From the NCBI RefSeq assembly GCF_016592555.1, contig NZ_AP014546.1:3172501-3236500 (forward strand): a stretch of 64,000 nt of DNA, written 5' to 3'. How positions within the stretch are numbered: position 1 is the first letter of the stretch; the number at the start of each line of letters is the position of its first letter. Positions 1 through 9,298 of this stretch are shown here, piece after piece. The position numbers and the translations under genes were made by a program. Source of the DNA: Neptunomonas japonica JAMM 1380 (GTDB lineage Bacteria; Pseudomonadota; Gammaproteobacteria; Pseudomonadales; Balneatricaceae). The notes under the pieces were generated by a model. The model saw only the letters and a program-made list of their open reading frames with translations. It was not told the origin of the DNA and did no database searches.

Positions 1-1263
1 ACCATTAGTCTTGATTTACTGGATGCAGAAAAACGTAATACCTCGCTCGTAGAACTTAAACGACGTTGGCGTGAACTCACACCACAAATAAGGGATGCTA
101 TATCCATTCAATTTAAAGAGCCTAAATTTGGCCCTTCCGGGCAAGCGATTTCTATTCGCTTACAAGGCAACAACTTGGATACCCTCTATACCGCCTCTTG
201 GGAGTTACAAAACTGGCTCAAAGGTTATTCTGGCACTAGCAACATCATGTCTGATATTCGTCCGGGAAAAACAGAGTTCAAGGTTCAACTACAAGCAGGC
301 GCTATTAGCTCAGGTATTGATGTTCAAGGACTATCATCGCAACTCAGAGCTGCTTACCAAGGTGTCAAAGTGAGCGACATATATCGCGGCAGCGAAGCTT
401 ACGAAATTAACGTAATGCTCGATAGCCAGCCTGAAAACGCATTGAATGATTTTGAAAATATTACCCTTTTTTCTAAAAACGGTGTTGATATCCCACTTAA
501 GTCGATCGCCGATATTGAAGAAGGCCGTCAATACTCACGTATCGTGCGTATAAACCACCAACGCACCGTAACTGTCAGTGGTGACGTTAATACTCAAATA
601 GCAAATACCAATGAAATTATCGGCCATACCCGCAATGAATTTTTGCCGCAGCTCAAAGCACGTTATCCCGATTTGGTTTTTAGTTTAGAAGGCGAAGTTA
701 AAAACGACTCCGAAACCAGCGGCTCAGTATTAACCGGGTTCATTCTTGGCATAGCCGGAGTCTACCTACTACTGAGCCTACAGTTTGCCAACTTTAAAGA
801 GCCTATTATTGTTCTACTCAATATTCCGTTGGCATTGATTGGTGTTATCTGGGGTCATTTTTTAATGGGCTTAGATTTGAGCTTACCAAGCATGATAGGT
901 TTTGTGTCATTAGCAGGCGTTGTCGTTAATGATTCAATACTCTTGGTTGAGTTTGTAAAAGCACGCAGTATGGAAGGTATGAACTTACACGATGCAGCAG
1001 GGCAAGCTGTCCGAGATCGTTTCAGGGCTATTTTCCTGACATCTATCACCACCGTGGCAGGAATGATTCCTTTATTGTCAGAAACCAGCTTACAGGCTCA
1101 GGTGTTAGTGCCACTCGTTGCCAGTGTGGTTTTTGGTATGCTATCCGCTACATTGTTATTGCTACTAGTACTACCGGCCTCTTATGCAATACTCGAAGAC
1201 CTTGGTTTTACTGAACTAGATAGCGTAGGTGATGATAAACCTACTTTAGCCATTCCTGCATGA
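1..1263 (+). CDS. RND-family efflux permease, C-terminal part (5' truncated by window)
   Basis: The frame is open from base 1, so only about the last 420 residues of a roughly 1000-residue inner-membrane proton-driven pump are present. The stretch VVVNDSILLVEF followed by RFRAIFLTSITTVAGMIPLL is the hallmark of TM10-TM12 in the AcrB/MexB superfamily. A block of hydrophobic helices (about residues 240-400) follows a periplasmic porter-type domain. The internal ATG at 175 is not the start, because RND-like sequence (for example GPSGQAISIRLQG) lies upstream. Substrate (drug or metal) cannot be told; the sequence resembles the hydrophobe/amphiphile group more than the CusA heavy-metal group. No adaptor or outer-membrane gene follows, so its partners would lie upstream. 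Confidence 0.9.
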   Translation, partial: TISLDLLDAEKRNTSLVELKRRWRELTPQIRDAISIQFKEPKFGPSGQAISIRLQGNNLDTLYTASWELQNWLKGYSGTSNIMSDIRPGKTEFKVQLQAGAISSGIDVQGLSSQLRAAYQGVKVSDIYRGSEAYEINVMLDSQPENALNDFENITLFSKNGVDIPLKSIADIEEGRQYSRIVRINHQRTVTVSGDVNTQIANTNEIIGHTRNEFLPQLKARYPDLVFSLEGEVKNDSETSGSVLTGFILGIAGVYLLLSLQFANFKEPIIVLLNIPLALIGVIWGHFLMGLDLSLPSMIGFVSLAGVVVNDSILLVEFVKARSMEGMNLHDAAGQAVRDRFRAIFLTSITTVAGMIPLLSETSLQAQVLVPLVASVVFGMLSATLLLLLVLPASYAILEDLGFTELDSVGDDKPTLAIPA

Positions 1264-1406
1264 ATACCAAATAATTGTAATATGAGAAAGCTGTGACCTA
1301 GTGATTCACAATCCCAGCCTATCATTAACGCACATGCTAATAGCTAGTCTATACTTTTATCCAACATTGGCTGTTTGGTCAAAAAAAGGGAAAAAAAGAG
1401 ACTGCG

Positions 1407-2204
1407 ATGCGATTACTATGCTCTTTATTGCTAGTAATCTTTGGCTTTTCTTTTCAGGCGTCAGCATCCGAAAACAGTGATACAAGCCGGTTAACAAAGA
1501 TCACTGCTCAGAAGATGATTCGCGTTTGTATTTGGCCAGAGTATTACAACATCACTTACCGAAACCCGAAAACACTACAGCTTTCGGGCCTTGATTTTGA
1601 TATGGCCAACGAACTCGGTAAAGACTTGGGGGCATCAGTACAATTTGTAAACAGCTCTTTTTCAAAAGTAACAGAAGATATTGCGCATGACCGATGTGAT
1701 ATTGCCATGTTCGCTATTGGTATCACTCCTCACCGAAAAGAAAAGCTGCGTTTTAGCCAGCCTCACCTGAGCAGTGATATTTATGCGATCACATCCAAAA
1801 GTAATCCACGTTTACAAAATTGGCACGATATAGACCAACCTTCCTCAGTCGTGGCTGTCAGTAAGGGATCCTTGCACGAATTTTTCATGAAGAAATCCCT
1901 AAAGTCTGCAAAGCTATTAATACTCAACCAGCCTTTTGCCCGTGAGTTAGAGGTTCGTTCAGGCAGGGCGGATGTTTTTATGACTGATTATCCATATAGC
2001 CGACGCTTTTTAGAGACCGATGATTGGGCTAAGCTGATATCCCCCCCCGCCAACTACCATAGAACATCCTATGCATATGCGATGAAACACGGGGATGACA
2101 TCTGGTATGAACGTGTTGAAAGCTTCATGAGGGACATTAAACAAGATGGTCGGTTAATGCTGTCTGCTAAACATCACAAATTATCAAGCATCCTCTTACC
2201 ATGA
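1407..2204 (+). CDS. Periplasmic solute-binding protein, SBP family 3
   Basis: 265 residues. A signal peptide (hydrophobic residues about 3-20, likely cleaved after QASA) is followed by a two-lobed amino-acid-type binding fold: LSGLDFDMANELGKDLG, a CDIAMFAIGITPHRKEKLRFSQP segment and VFMTDYPYSRRFL. Such proteins bind small solutes, often amino acids. No ABC permease or ATPase lies nearby. Instead its stop codon overlaps the start of the next gene by 4 bases (ATGA), a membrane GGDEF/EAL protein. I infer that it is a sensory binding protein feeding that enzyme rather than part of an importer. The ligand is unknown. Confidence 0.85.
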   Translation: MRLLCSLLLVIFGFSFQASASENSDTSRLTKITAQKMIRVCIWPEYYNITYRNPKTLQLSGLDFDMANELGKDLGASVQFVNSSFSKVTEDIAHDRCDIAMFAIGITPHRKEKLRFSQPHLSSDIYAITSKSNPRLQNWHDIDQPSSVVAVSKGSLHEFFMKKSLKSAKLLILNQPFARELEVRSGRADVFMTDYPYSRRFLETDDWAKLISPPANYHRTSYAYAMKHGDDIWYERVESFMRDIKQDGRLMLSAKHHKLSSILLP

Positions 2205-5200
2205 ACTCGCAATCCAAGCAGTTGCGTAACGCATATATCACTGCGGTTGTATTTTTCGTGACGGTAATTATTGTCATTACTTGGTATTCCTTATGGAGAC
2301 TACGTGAAGAAACAGCTGCCGGGATGCAAGAAGTATCAACGATGCACACTCGAAGTTTTGAAGACTTTCTCACCCAAAATTTGCGTTTAGCCGAATTAGC
2401 CACAACCAATATCGCTAATATGGACAGCAGGAAAAAGAATTTTTTCAATATAGAAAGATCTCTGCGGGCAACGCTTAAAAACAACCCTGCGCAACGCTCA
2501 ATTTCACTTTTGAACGAGCAAAACCGTATCATTGTGAGCTCTAACCGAGCAAATGTTGGCGTTATCATCAATACAGATGCTTTTTTACCCAACCTTACAA
2601 GCGAACAAGATATTCTAAGCATTGGAATGCCGTGGGCTGGCCGAGATTTTATAAGCGGAACCTCAACTTCTCACCAAAAACCCACCCGATCAGAACAGTT
2701 AAACTTTATACCGGTGGTACATACGCTCTCCTTTGAGACAAGAAAAGTCACATTACTCATAGCCATCAATCCTGATTTCTTTATTAACCATATATCCCAA
2801 GTTCTCGATAACGAAAGCGGTATTGTCGATATTATTCGCTATGATGGCACCTTACTGATGAGTACCGATGCCTCTGCCAAAATAGGTTCTTTATATCAAA
2901 AGATCGAATACCCATTATCACTAGAGGCAGCTGAATCAGGCCAGTTTTTAACGCCGGCACTTGAAAATAACAAGCCAGCCTTTAGCTCCTTTAGAGCATC
3001 CCGCCTCTACCCATTTTTAGTCATAACCCGCATTGATCGTCAACGCGCAATGCAAAGCTGGAAAGCTGAAGCCAAGACATTTCTTGGTGTCATTATTGCT
3101 ATCGCTTTCACATTAGCAGGACTCATCATTGTATTTTATCGACGCCAGTTACAAATTGAACGTGAGCGAGATAACTCAGAGCGACTTCAACGGATTAATG
3201 CGACCGTTTTTGGTAGTAGTGCTGATTCCATCGTAATTACAGATATCAATGCCAATATTATTTCTGTCAACCCAGCTTTTCACCAGATAACAGGCTACCG
3301 ACCTGAAGAGGTTATTGGCCAAAACCCTCGGATACTCTCTTCCGGATTGCAGGACAATAGTTTTTACCAAGAGATGTGGAAATGTATTCATGCAAAAGGA
3401 GTATGGCGGGGAGAACTACAGAATCGGTGTAAAAATGGCCACCTTTATGATGTTCAAACAACTATAACTGCGTTTTATGATAACAATGGACACTTACAGC
3501 ATTTTATCGGCGTTAGTACCGATATCACAGAGCGGAAAAAATCAGAAACCAGACAGCGTCAAGCCGCCAGTGTTTTTACTAATAGCCAAGAAGGCATTAT
3601 GGTCACAGATGAAAACAATCTCATCATTGACGTAAATCCAGCGTTTTCTCGCATTACAGGTTATAGCTATAACGACGTTATCGGTAAAGATCCAAGCTTG
3701 CTGGCTTCAGGCAGGCAACCTCCAGAATTCTATGCTCAAATGAAGAGCACGCTTAGTGAAACAGGCTCTTGGCAAGGCGAAATTTGGAACAAGAAAAAGT
3801 CAGGTGAGATTTACGCTGAACGTCTGTCAATAGACACCGTCCATAAAGAAAACGGAGATATTAGCCAACATGTCGCTGTTTTTTCTGACATTAGTCGCTT
3901 AAAAATACACGAAGCGGAGCTACACCGTAGTGCTCATTACGATCCATTGACCAGTATCCCTAACCGTCGTCTCTTAGGAGACCGCCTCGTTCAGACAATC
4001 GAAAGATCAAAACGTAGCAACCGATCTATTGCCGTATGTTATTTAGACCTAGATGGGTTTAAGCCTGTTAATGATCAATATGGGCACGCCGCTGGAGACT
4101 TACTACTCATAGAAATAACTAAACGGCTACTAAAAATATTGCGAGGAGAAGATACCTTAGCGCGCCTAGGTGGAGATGAGTTTGTTATCTTATTTGCCGA
4201 GATAGAAAAGCCTGAAGAAATAGATGTCGCCCTACAAAGAGTATTAAAATCTATCAGCGAACCCATCAAGGTTGAGAGTAATACTGTTAGTATTTCTGCG
4301 AGTATCGGCGTCACAATATTCCCTGAAGATACAGCAGATGCCGATACACTCTTGAGACACGCCGACCAAGCTATGTATAGAGCAAAGGATGCTGGAAAAA
4401 ATCGCTATCACCTCTTTGATCCAGAGCTAGATTTAGAAGTTCAAGCTCGACGCTCTAAACTTAAAAATATTGAAAAAGCACTGAGAAATGATGAATTCAT
4501 TCTCTATTATCAACCCAAAGTAAACTTAGTAAGTGGTAAGGTGATAGGTGCTGAAGCGTTAATCCGTTGGCAGCACCCTGTGAAAGGCATTCTTCCTCCT
4601 GCTGCATTTTTAGACCTCATTGATGGGCACGACCTAGAAATTGATATAGGTGAATGGGTAATAGAATCTGTCATAAAACAGATCGTAAAGTGGAACAAGG
4701 CAGGGCTATTTTTTCAAGTTAGCGCAAACCTAAGCGCTAACCATTTATTAAAAGAAGGTTTCTCTGAACGTTTAAGAGAGATGTTAAACCGCTACCCTGC
4801 AGTTCGCCATGAAGATTTAGAATTAGAAATTCTTGAAACAAGCACTCTCAACGATTTAGATCAAGCAAATAATGTACTGGCACAATGCCGTAATATGGGC
4901 GTCCGGTTTGCCTTAGATGACTTTGGAACGGGTTATTCATCACTGACTTATTTTCAACGCTTACCTGTAGATATTCTTAAAATTGATCAAAGCTTTGTAA
5001 GGGACATGCTAGATGACCCCAATGATTTAGATATTGTTGAAAGTATCCTACGACTCGCTCAAACCTTTAATCGTCCCGTCATTGCGGAAGGAGTTGAAAC
5101 GTTAGAACTAGGGGCTATGCTCGTACAGCTAGGCTGTCAACAAGCCCAGGGATATGGCATAGCACGCCCAATGCCAGCTGAGAGCATTCCTAGTTGGACA

Positions 5201-5605
5201 TCACAATGGCAAGAGACAAAACCCTGGCTAGCCATTAGCAAACCTGTTGGAAAAGATACTAACCTAAGCCTTAAAGTGGCCATGCAAAGCCATATCAACT
5301 GGCTGGACTCTCTAGAAACATTCACGAAGAACCCAAGCTCTCCTCATCCAAGAAAAATCAACAACCATGGCCAATTTAGACGTTGGTACCGCAGTAGTGG
5401 ATTTGCTCGTTATGGCACCTTAGAAGAGTTTCAAAATATAGCACCTCTATATGATGCAACATGCGTACTGAGTACTGAATTAATCGAACTCGTTAGTAAT
5501 GGAAATAGCACGTTAGCATGCGATCGTTTAGCTGAGCTTCACCAGCAGCGAAGTATGTTAATTACCCAAATTAATGTCCTTATTAAGACATTAGAGAAGC
5601 AATAA
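2201..5605 (+). CDS. Membrane c-di-GMP enzyme: sensor, PAS-PAS-GGDEF-EAL with C-terminal CZB-like tail
   Basis: 1134 residues. TM helix about 12-32, a periplasmic Cache-like sensor region about 40-285, TM about 292-313, PAS about 328-445 and PAS about 452-565. The GGDEF domain (about 575-735) has an intact GGDEF motif and an inhibitory RxxD site (RGED) five residues upstream. The EAL domain (about 745-995) keeps EAL, DDFGTGYSS and EGVET. Both synthesis and breakdown of c-di-GMP are therefore possible. The last ~110 residues resemble a chemoreceptor zinc-binding (CZB) domain (SHINWL, RRWYRSSG, FQNIAPLYDATC), but the usual Cys and His ligands are replaced by other residues. Start overlaps the upstream binding-protein gene by 4 bases. 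Confidence 0.93.
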   Translation: MNSQSKQLRNAYITAVVFFVTVIIVITWYSLWRLREETAAGMQEVSTMHTRSFEDFLTQNLRLAELATTNIANMDSRKKNFFNIERSLRATLKNNPAQRSISLLNEQNRIIVSSNRANVGVIINTDAFLPNLTSEQDILSIGMPWAGRDFISGTSTSHQKPTRSEQLNFIPVVHTLSFETRKVTLLIAINPDFFINHISQVLDNESGIVDIIRYDGTLLMSTDASAKIGSLYQKIEYPLSLEAAESGQFLTPALENNKPAFSSFRASRLYPFLVITRIDRQRAMQSWKAEAKTFLGVIIAIAFTLAGLIIVFYRRQLQIERERDNSERLQRINATVFGSSADSIVITDINANIISVNPAFHQITGYRPEEVIGQNPRILSSGLQDNSFYQEMWKCIHAKGVWRGELQNRCKNGHLYDVQTTITAFYDNNGHLQHFIGVSTDITERKKSETRQRQAASVFTNSQEGIMVTDENNLIIDVNPAFSRITGYSYNDVIGKDPSLLASGRQPPEFYAQMKSTLSETGSWQGEIWNKKKSGEIYAERLSIDTVHKENGDISQHVAVFSDISRLKIHEAELHRSAHYDPLTSIPNRRLLGDRLVQTIERSKRSNRSIAVCYLDLDGFKPVNDQYGHAAGDLLLIEITKRLLKILRGEDTLARLGGDEFVILFAEIEKPEEIDVALQRVLKSISEPIKVESNTVSISASIGVTIFPEDTADADTLLRHADQAMYRAKDAGKNRYHLFDPELDLEVQARRSKLKNIEKALRNDEFILYYQPKVNLVSGKVIGAEALIRWQHPVKGILPPAAFLDLIDGHDLEIDIGEWVIESVIKQIVKWNKAGLFFQVSANLSANHLLKEGFSERLREMLNRYPAVRHEDLELEILETSTLNDLDQANNVLAQCRNMGVRFALDDFGTGYSSLTYFQRLPVDILKIDQSFVRDMLDDPNDLDIVESILRLAQTFNRPVIAEGVETLELGAMLVQLGCQQAQGYGIARPMPAESIPSWTSQWQETKPWLAISKPVGKDTNLSLKVAMQSHINWLDSLETFTKNPSSPHPRKINNHGQFRRWYRSSGFARYGTLEEFQNIAPLYDATCVLSTELIELVSNGNSTLACDRLAELHQQRSMLITQINVLIKTLEKQ

Positions 5606-5751
5606 AAACAAATATAATTTAAATATTGAGGCAAGTTTTTTTACTGCACAAACTAGCTACCTCCTATGAATCGGCAGCTACCTGTTTTTTAGCAAAGAAA
5701 AAAAACAAAAAACAACTCATATAATTCAATAACTTAATACGAAAAAACAAA

Positions 5752-5767
5752 TACCTCTTAATAGGTA
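5752..5767. promoter_or_regulatory. NarL/NarP 7-2-7 binding site
   Basis: TACCTCT-TA-ATAGGTA: two heptamers that both fit the TACYYMT consensus, in inverted orientation with a 2-base gap. This is the arrangement bound by phosphorylated NarL or NarP in response to nitrate. It sits about 93 bases upstream of the inferred transcription start of the nitrate porter gene. Confidence 0.7.
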
Positions 5768-5804
5768 CAAGCTCAAATCTCTATTTACAACACCGACATA
5801 AGCC

Positions 5805-5818
5805 TTGATTCATATCAA
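5805..5818. promoter_or_regulatory. FNR/Anr box
   Basis: TTGAT-TCAT-ATCAA matches the FNR consensus TTGAT-N4-ATCAA in every fixed position. Position relative to the downstream TATTTT element fits oxygen-responsive class II activation of the nitrate porter. Confidence 0.8.
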
Positions 5819-5980
5819 CACGCCCTCCTCAAAACTCCCCTATTTTTACCTTATATGGATAACACGTTATCTGCTGAAGACTCGCTCAGATAACTGAATT
5901 TACCCAAAAGATAAACACAACGATTCAAACGATGCCTTCAAAAACGTAGCGACGACCTTACCCGCTACAGGAGTAGCCCA

Positions 5981-7453
5981 ATGTCCAATGACAAAATCCA
6001 ATTACTAAACTTTAGTGATCCAAAGATAAAAACTTTGCATATCACTTGGTTTGCATTTTTCCTGACCTTCATGGTCTGGTTTAGCCATGCTCCCCTAATG
6101 GCTATAATCAAAGAAGCTTTTGACCTTACTACCCCTGAAGTCAAAGCACTGTTAATTCTTAACGTTGCGCTAACCATCCCTTCCCGCATTGTCATTGGCA
6201 CTTTAGTAGATAAATACGGCCCTCGTACTATTTACAGTATGCTATTGATGGTGGGGGGTATAATTTGCGTTGGGTTCGCTTCAGCACAAACTTATGAGCA
6301 ACTAGCAATACTACGTTTTCTTAGCGGTTTCATCGGTGCTGGTTTTGTTATCGGTATCCGTATGGTCTCTGAGTGGTTTCCTGCCAAGCAAGTAGGGATT
6401 GCTGAAGGGATTTATGGTGGTTGGGGTAACTTTGGTTCTGCAGCAGCAGCTATGAGCCTCCCCTCTCTTGCACTTATGTTCGGCGGTGAAGATGGCTGGC
6501 GCTATGCGCTTGGAATGACAGGCGTGTTAGCTTTTGTATACGGTCTCATTTATCGAAAAATTGCACGTGATACACCAAAAGGATCTACTTACTTCAAACC
6601 CAAAAAACACGGTGGTCTTGAAGTTACTAGCAAAGGTGATTTCTATTTTTACCTGCTAATGAATGTTCCTATGTATTTAGCACTTGCCGTACTGACATGG
6701 AAACTGTCACCTTCAAATCTAGGTTTATTAAACGAGATAGGCACATATGGCATCTATGCAGTACTTGCAACATTGTTCGTCGTTCAAGTGCGAGCCATCT
6801 ATCATGTAAACGAAGAAAACCTGAAACATGGTGTTCCTGAAATTCAGCGTTATAAGTTCAAACAAGTTGCTGTACTGGACATAGCTTATTTCGTTACTTT
6901 CGGATCTGAGTTGGCCGTTGTTTCAATGCTTCCGCTATTCTTCCTCGATACATTTGAAGGTCTAAGCGCAGTCCAAGCAGGGTTACTTGCATCAGGTTTC
7001 GCCTTTATGAATTTAGTTGCTCGTCCGACAGGCGGCCACTTCAGCGATAAATATGGTCGCCGTAAAGCGCTGTCCATATTCATTGCCGGCCTAGCTGTAG
7101 GATATTTTGTACTCAGCCAAATTGACGCTAACTGGTTCATCCCTGTTGCCGTTATTGCCACAATGGGCTGCTCTTTCTTCGTACAAGCAGGTGAAGGTGC
7201 CGTATTTGCAGCAGTACCTCTAATTCAGCGTCGAATGACTGGACAAATTGCAGGTATGGCAGGCGCATACGGTAACGTCGGTGCAGTTTGTTACTTAACA
7301 GTGCTATCGTTTGTAGACTACTCAACATTCTTTTTGGTGATTGGTGCATCTGCCGCTGTAGCCTTCTTGTTCGTCCAATTTATGGATGAGCCTTCAGGAC
7401 AGATGGCTGAAATATTACCCGATGGCACAGTTCAGCTGATCGACGTTGAATAA
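5981..7453 (+). CDS. narK: Nitrate/nitrite porter, NarK/NasA family (MFS)
   Basis: 490 residues, about 12 membrane helices. Both nitrate-signature segments are present: [17 protein letters not shown] (about residue 145) and [18 protein letters not shown] (about residue 425). The TM2 arginine in [17 protein letters not shown] and the WFSHAPLM motif of TM1 are typical of nitrate/nitrite porters. The protein moves nitrate in and/or nitrite out across the inner membrane. FNR and NarL/NarP sites upstream indicate anaerobic, nitrate-induced expression, which favours a respiratory NarK role over assimilatory NasA, although the downstream PP2C/kinase gene is also seen next to assimilatory loci in related bacteria. 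An AGGAG ribosome site precedes the ATG. The gene ends at a strong hairpin terminator. Confidence 0.9.
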   Translation: MSNDKIQLLNFSDPKIKTLHITWFAFFLTFMVWFSHAPLMAIIKEAFDLTTPEVKALLILNVALTIPSRIVIGTLVDKYGPRTIYSMLLMVGGIICVGFASAQTYEQLAILRFLSGFIGAGFVIGIRMVSEWFPAKQVGIAEGIYGGWGNFGSAAAAMSLPSLALMFGGEDGWRYALGMTGVLAFVYGLIYRKIARDTPKGSTYFKPKKHGGLEVTSKGDFYFYLLMNVPMYLALAVLTWKLSPSNLGLLNEIGTYGIYAVLATLFVVQVRAIYHVNEENLKHGVPEIQRYKFKQVAVLDIAYFVTFGSELAVVSMLPLFFLDTFEGLSAVQAGLLASGFAFMNLVARPTGGHFSDKYGRRKALSIFIAGLAVGYFVLSQIDANWFIPVAVIATMGCSFFVQAGEGAVFAAVPLIQRRMTGQIAGMAGAYGNVGAVCYLTVLSFVDYSTFFLVIGASAAVAFLFVQFMDEPSGQMAEILPDGTVQLIDVE

Positions 7454-7465
7454 GTCACTTTATTC

Positions 7466-7488
7466 AGAGAGCCTTCGGGCTCTCTTTT
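7466..7488 (+). terminator. Rho-independent terminator after the nitrate porter
   Basis: Perfect 8-bp stem AGAGAGCC/GGCTCTCT with a TTCG tetraloop, running into TTTT. It separates the porter from the PP2C/kinase gene and may allow partial readthrough. Confidence 0.85.
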
Positions 7489-7543
7489 ATATTGCGTAAT
7501 ACAAGCTAAACCGTTTATTCAGGTTCTGCGATAAGGATCCATT

Positions 7544-9271
7544 ATGCACCTTAACAGTGAAATTAGATTATCGACTGCCCAGCAAAGCATTACCGGACGA
7601 AAGGCCCGTAATGAGGATTGTCTGGGCTTTTTTATGCCTGTCGGTAATCTACTCACGACGAAAGGTGCCTGCGGAATGATTGCTGATGGCGTCAGCACTG
7701 CTGAAGCTGGCGCAGAGGCCGCCGAGCACTGTGTACGTGAATTTATAAATGACTATTTCGATACTCCCGATATCTGGACAGTAAAAAAATCTGCACAAAA
7801 AGTACTCACTTCTATTAACCGTGCACTTTACTCCCGTAGTCATGAATACCTTAGCAGCACCCGCGGTTATGTTTGTACATTTTCAGTTTTAGTCATCAAG
7901 TCACATACTGCACATATATTCCATATAGGCGACAGCCGTATTTATCGTATTCGCGATGACCACATGGAGTGCTTAACCACTGATCATACGACTCCATTAA
8001 GCCAAAGTACCAGCTGCTTAGCCCGCGCCATGGGCATGGATACGCATTTAGACATTGATTATCGGACAATTTCGATAGAGCCTAATGATATTTTCTTTCT
8101 TAGTACTGACGGTGTTCATGACACTTTGTCGCCACAAGAGATACAAGCACTCATCTATGAAAGTAAATCTCTAGACTCGGCATGTGAGCAATTAGTCAGT
8201 CAGTCTTACGAAAAAGGCAGCACCGATAACATAAGCTGCCAATTAATACGTGTTGACCAAATCATCCGAGAAAGTGTTGATGACTTAACAGATAAACTAA
8301 CTGAACTACCTTTCCCTCCAGACCTAGAACCTGGCATGCGCATAGATGATTACGAAGTCATTTCTGAGCTCTACGCTAGTAGTCGCAGCCAGCTCTATAT
8401 CGTTAAGGACCCTCTTAACGGTAAACAACGAATAATGAAAACACCTTCACAAAACTTTAATGACGACCCTGCTTATATTGAGCGTTTCATTATGGAGGAG
8501 TGGGTTGGCAGCCGTATTGATAGTCCGTATGTAGTTAAAGTCTGTAATGCTAATCGCCCAAAGACGTTCCTCTACTATTTAATGGAGAAAGTTGAAGGTG
8601 TCTCATTAGAACAATGGATCGAAGATAACCCATACCCTAAACCCTCAGAAGCAATCAAACTGATAAAACAGATAGCAAAAGGGCTACAAGCCTTTCATCA
8701 ACGCGAAACGTTGCACCAAGACTTAAAACCCAGCAACATCATGATTTCCTCAGACCATCATATTACGCTAGTCGATTTCGGTTCTGTCTATGTTTCTGGC
8801 ATCAACGAGATTTTCATCCCCATAGAAAGAGACCGTGTGCTTGGTACCGTTAATTACTCTGATCCATTACTCAGATTAGGACAGAATACGGGCATAAAAG
8901 GAGATCTTTTTTCTTTAGCCTGCATTACTTACGAAATATTTACTCACCATTTACCCTACGGAGAAGGGCTCGAGCGATGTGAAACACCTCAGCAACTTGA
9001 GAAATTGAAATATATCCCTTCCGAACGCTATAACCCTGTATTACCGCTATGGTTTGATCGCGCGTTAATGAAGGGAGTGTCTATAAAATCAGAAGATAGG
9101 TATGACACTATTGAGCAGTTTTTACAGGATGCTACCCATCCTAACCCTGAGTTTTTATTGCCAAAAGAGGTAGAAAAGAAAACCCAAAGCGTTATTTTAT
9201 GGCAGATGATGTCGCTAGTCTGGTTTATAACATCCATGTTTTTAATGGCTGCTCTTTGGTTGCAAGGCTAA
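7544..9271 (+). CDS. PP2C phosphatase - Ser/Thr kinase fusion protein, membrane anchored
   Basis: 575 residues. The N-terminal PP2C phosphatase (about 10-245) has ADGVSTAEAG, HIGDSRIYRI, STDGVHD and GSTDNIS, so its metal-binding aspartates are present. A Hanks-type kinase domain follows (about 265-530), with catalytic loop HQDLKPSN and metal loop DFGS. The glycine-rich loop is poor (ELYASSRSQLY) and the HRD arginine is Gln. A C-terminal TM helix (about 549-572) anchors the protein, with both enzymes in the cytoplasm. Kinase and phosphatase in one chain implies a reversible phosphorylation switch. Location directly after the nitrate porter suggests control of nitrate uptake or assimilation, but the substrate is unknown. 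Confidence 0.9.
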   Translation: MHLNSEIRLSTAQQSITGRKARNEDCLGFFMPVGNLLTTKGACGMIADGVSTAEAGAEAAEHCVREFINDYFDTPDIWTVKKSAQKVLTSINRALYSRSHEYLSSTRGYVCTFSVLVIKSHTAHIFHIGDSRIYRIRDDHMECLTTDHTTPLSQSTSCLARAMGMDTHLDIDYRTISIEPNDIFFLSTDGVHDTLSPQEIQALIYESKSLDSACEQLVSQSYEKGSTDNISCQLIRVDQIIRESVDDLTDKLTELPFPPDLEPGMRIDDYEVISELYASSRSQLYIVKDPLNGKQRIMKTPSQNFNDDPAYIERFIMEEWVGSRIDSPYVVKVCNANRPKTFLYYLMEKVEGVSLEQWIEDNPYPKPSEAIKLIKQIAKGLQAFHQRETLHQDLKPSNIMISSDHHITLVDFGSVYVSGINEIFIPIERDRVLGTVNYSDPLLRLGQNTGIKGDLFSLACITYEIFTHHLPYGEGLERCETPQQLEKLKYIPSERYNPVLPLWFDRALMKGVSIKSEDRYDTIEQFLQDATHPNPEFLLPKEVEKKTQSVILWQMMSLVWFITSMFLMAALWLQG

Positions 9272-9298
9272 ATGCTAAAAACATACATCAAGAGCAGC

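Larger units (their letters stand above)
5606..5980 (+). promoter_or_regulatory. Regulatory region of the nitrate porter gene
   Basis: A 375-base AT-rich gap without a gene. It holds a NarL/NarP-type inverted heptamer pair and a consensus FNR box (listed separately). A TATTTT hexamer at 5841-5846 would put the transcription start near 5853, i.e. 41.5 bases downstream of the FNR box centre, the classic class II activation geometry. The AGGAG ribosome site lies at about 5969-5973. The promoter hexamer and start are inferred from spacing, not observed. Confidence 0.6.

Noticed and set aside
175..1263. ATG at 175 as the true start of the efflux gene
   Set aside because: RND-family sequence continues upstream to base 1 in the same frame; the gene is cut by the window edge.
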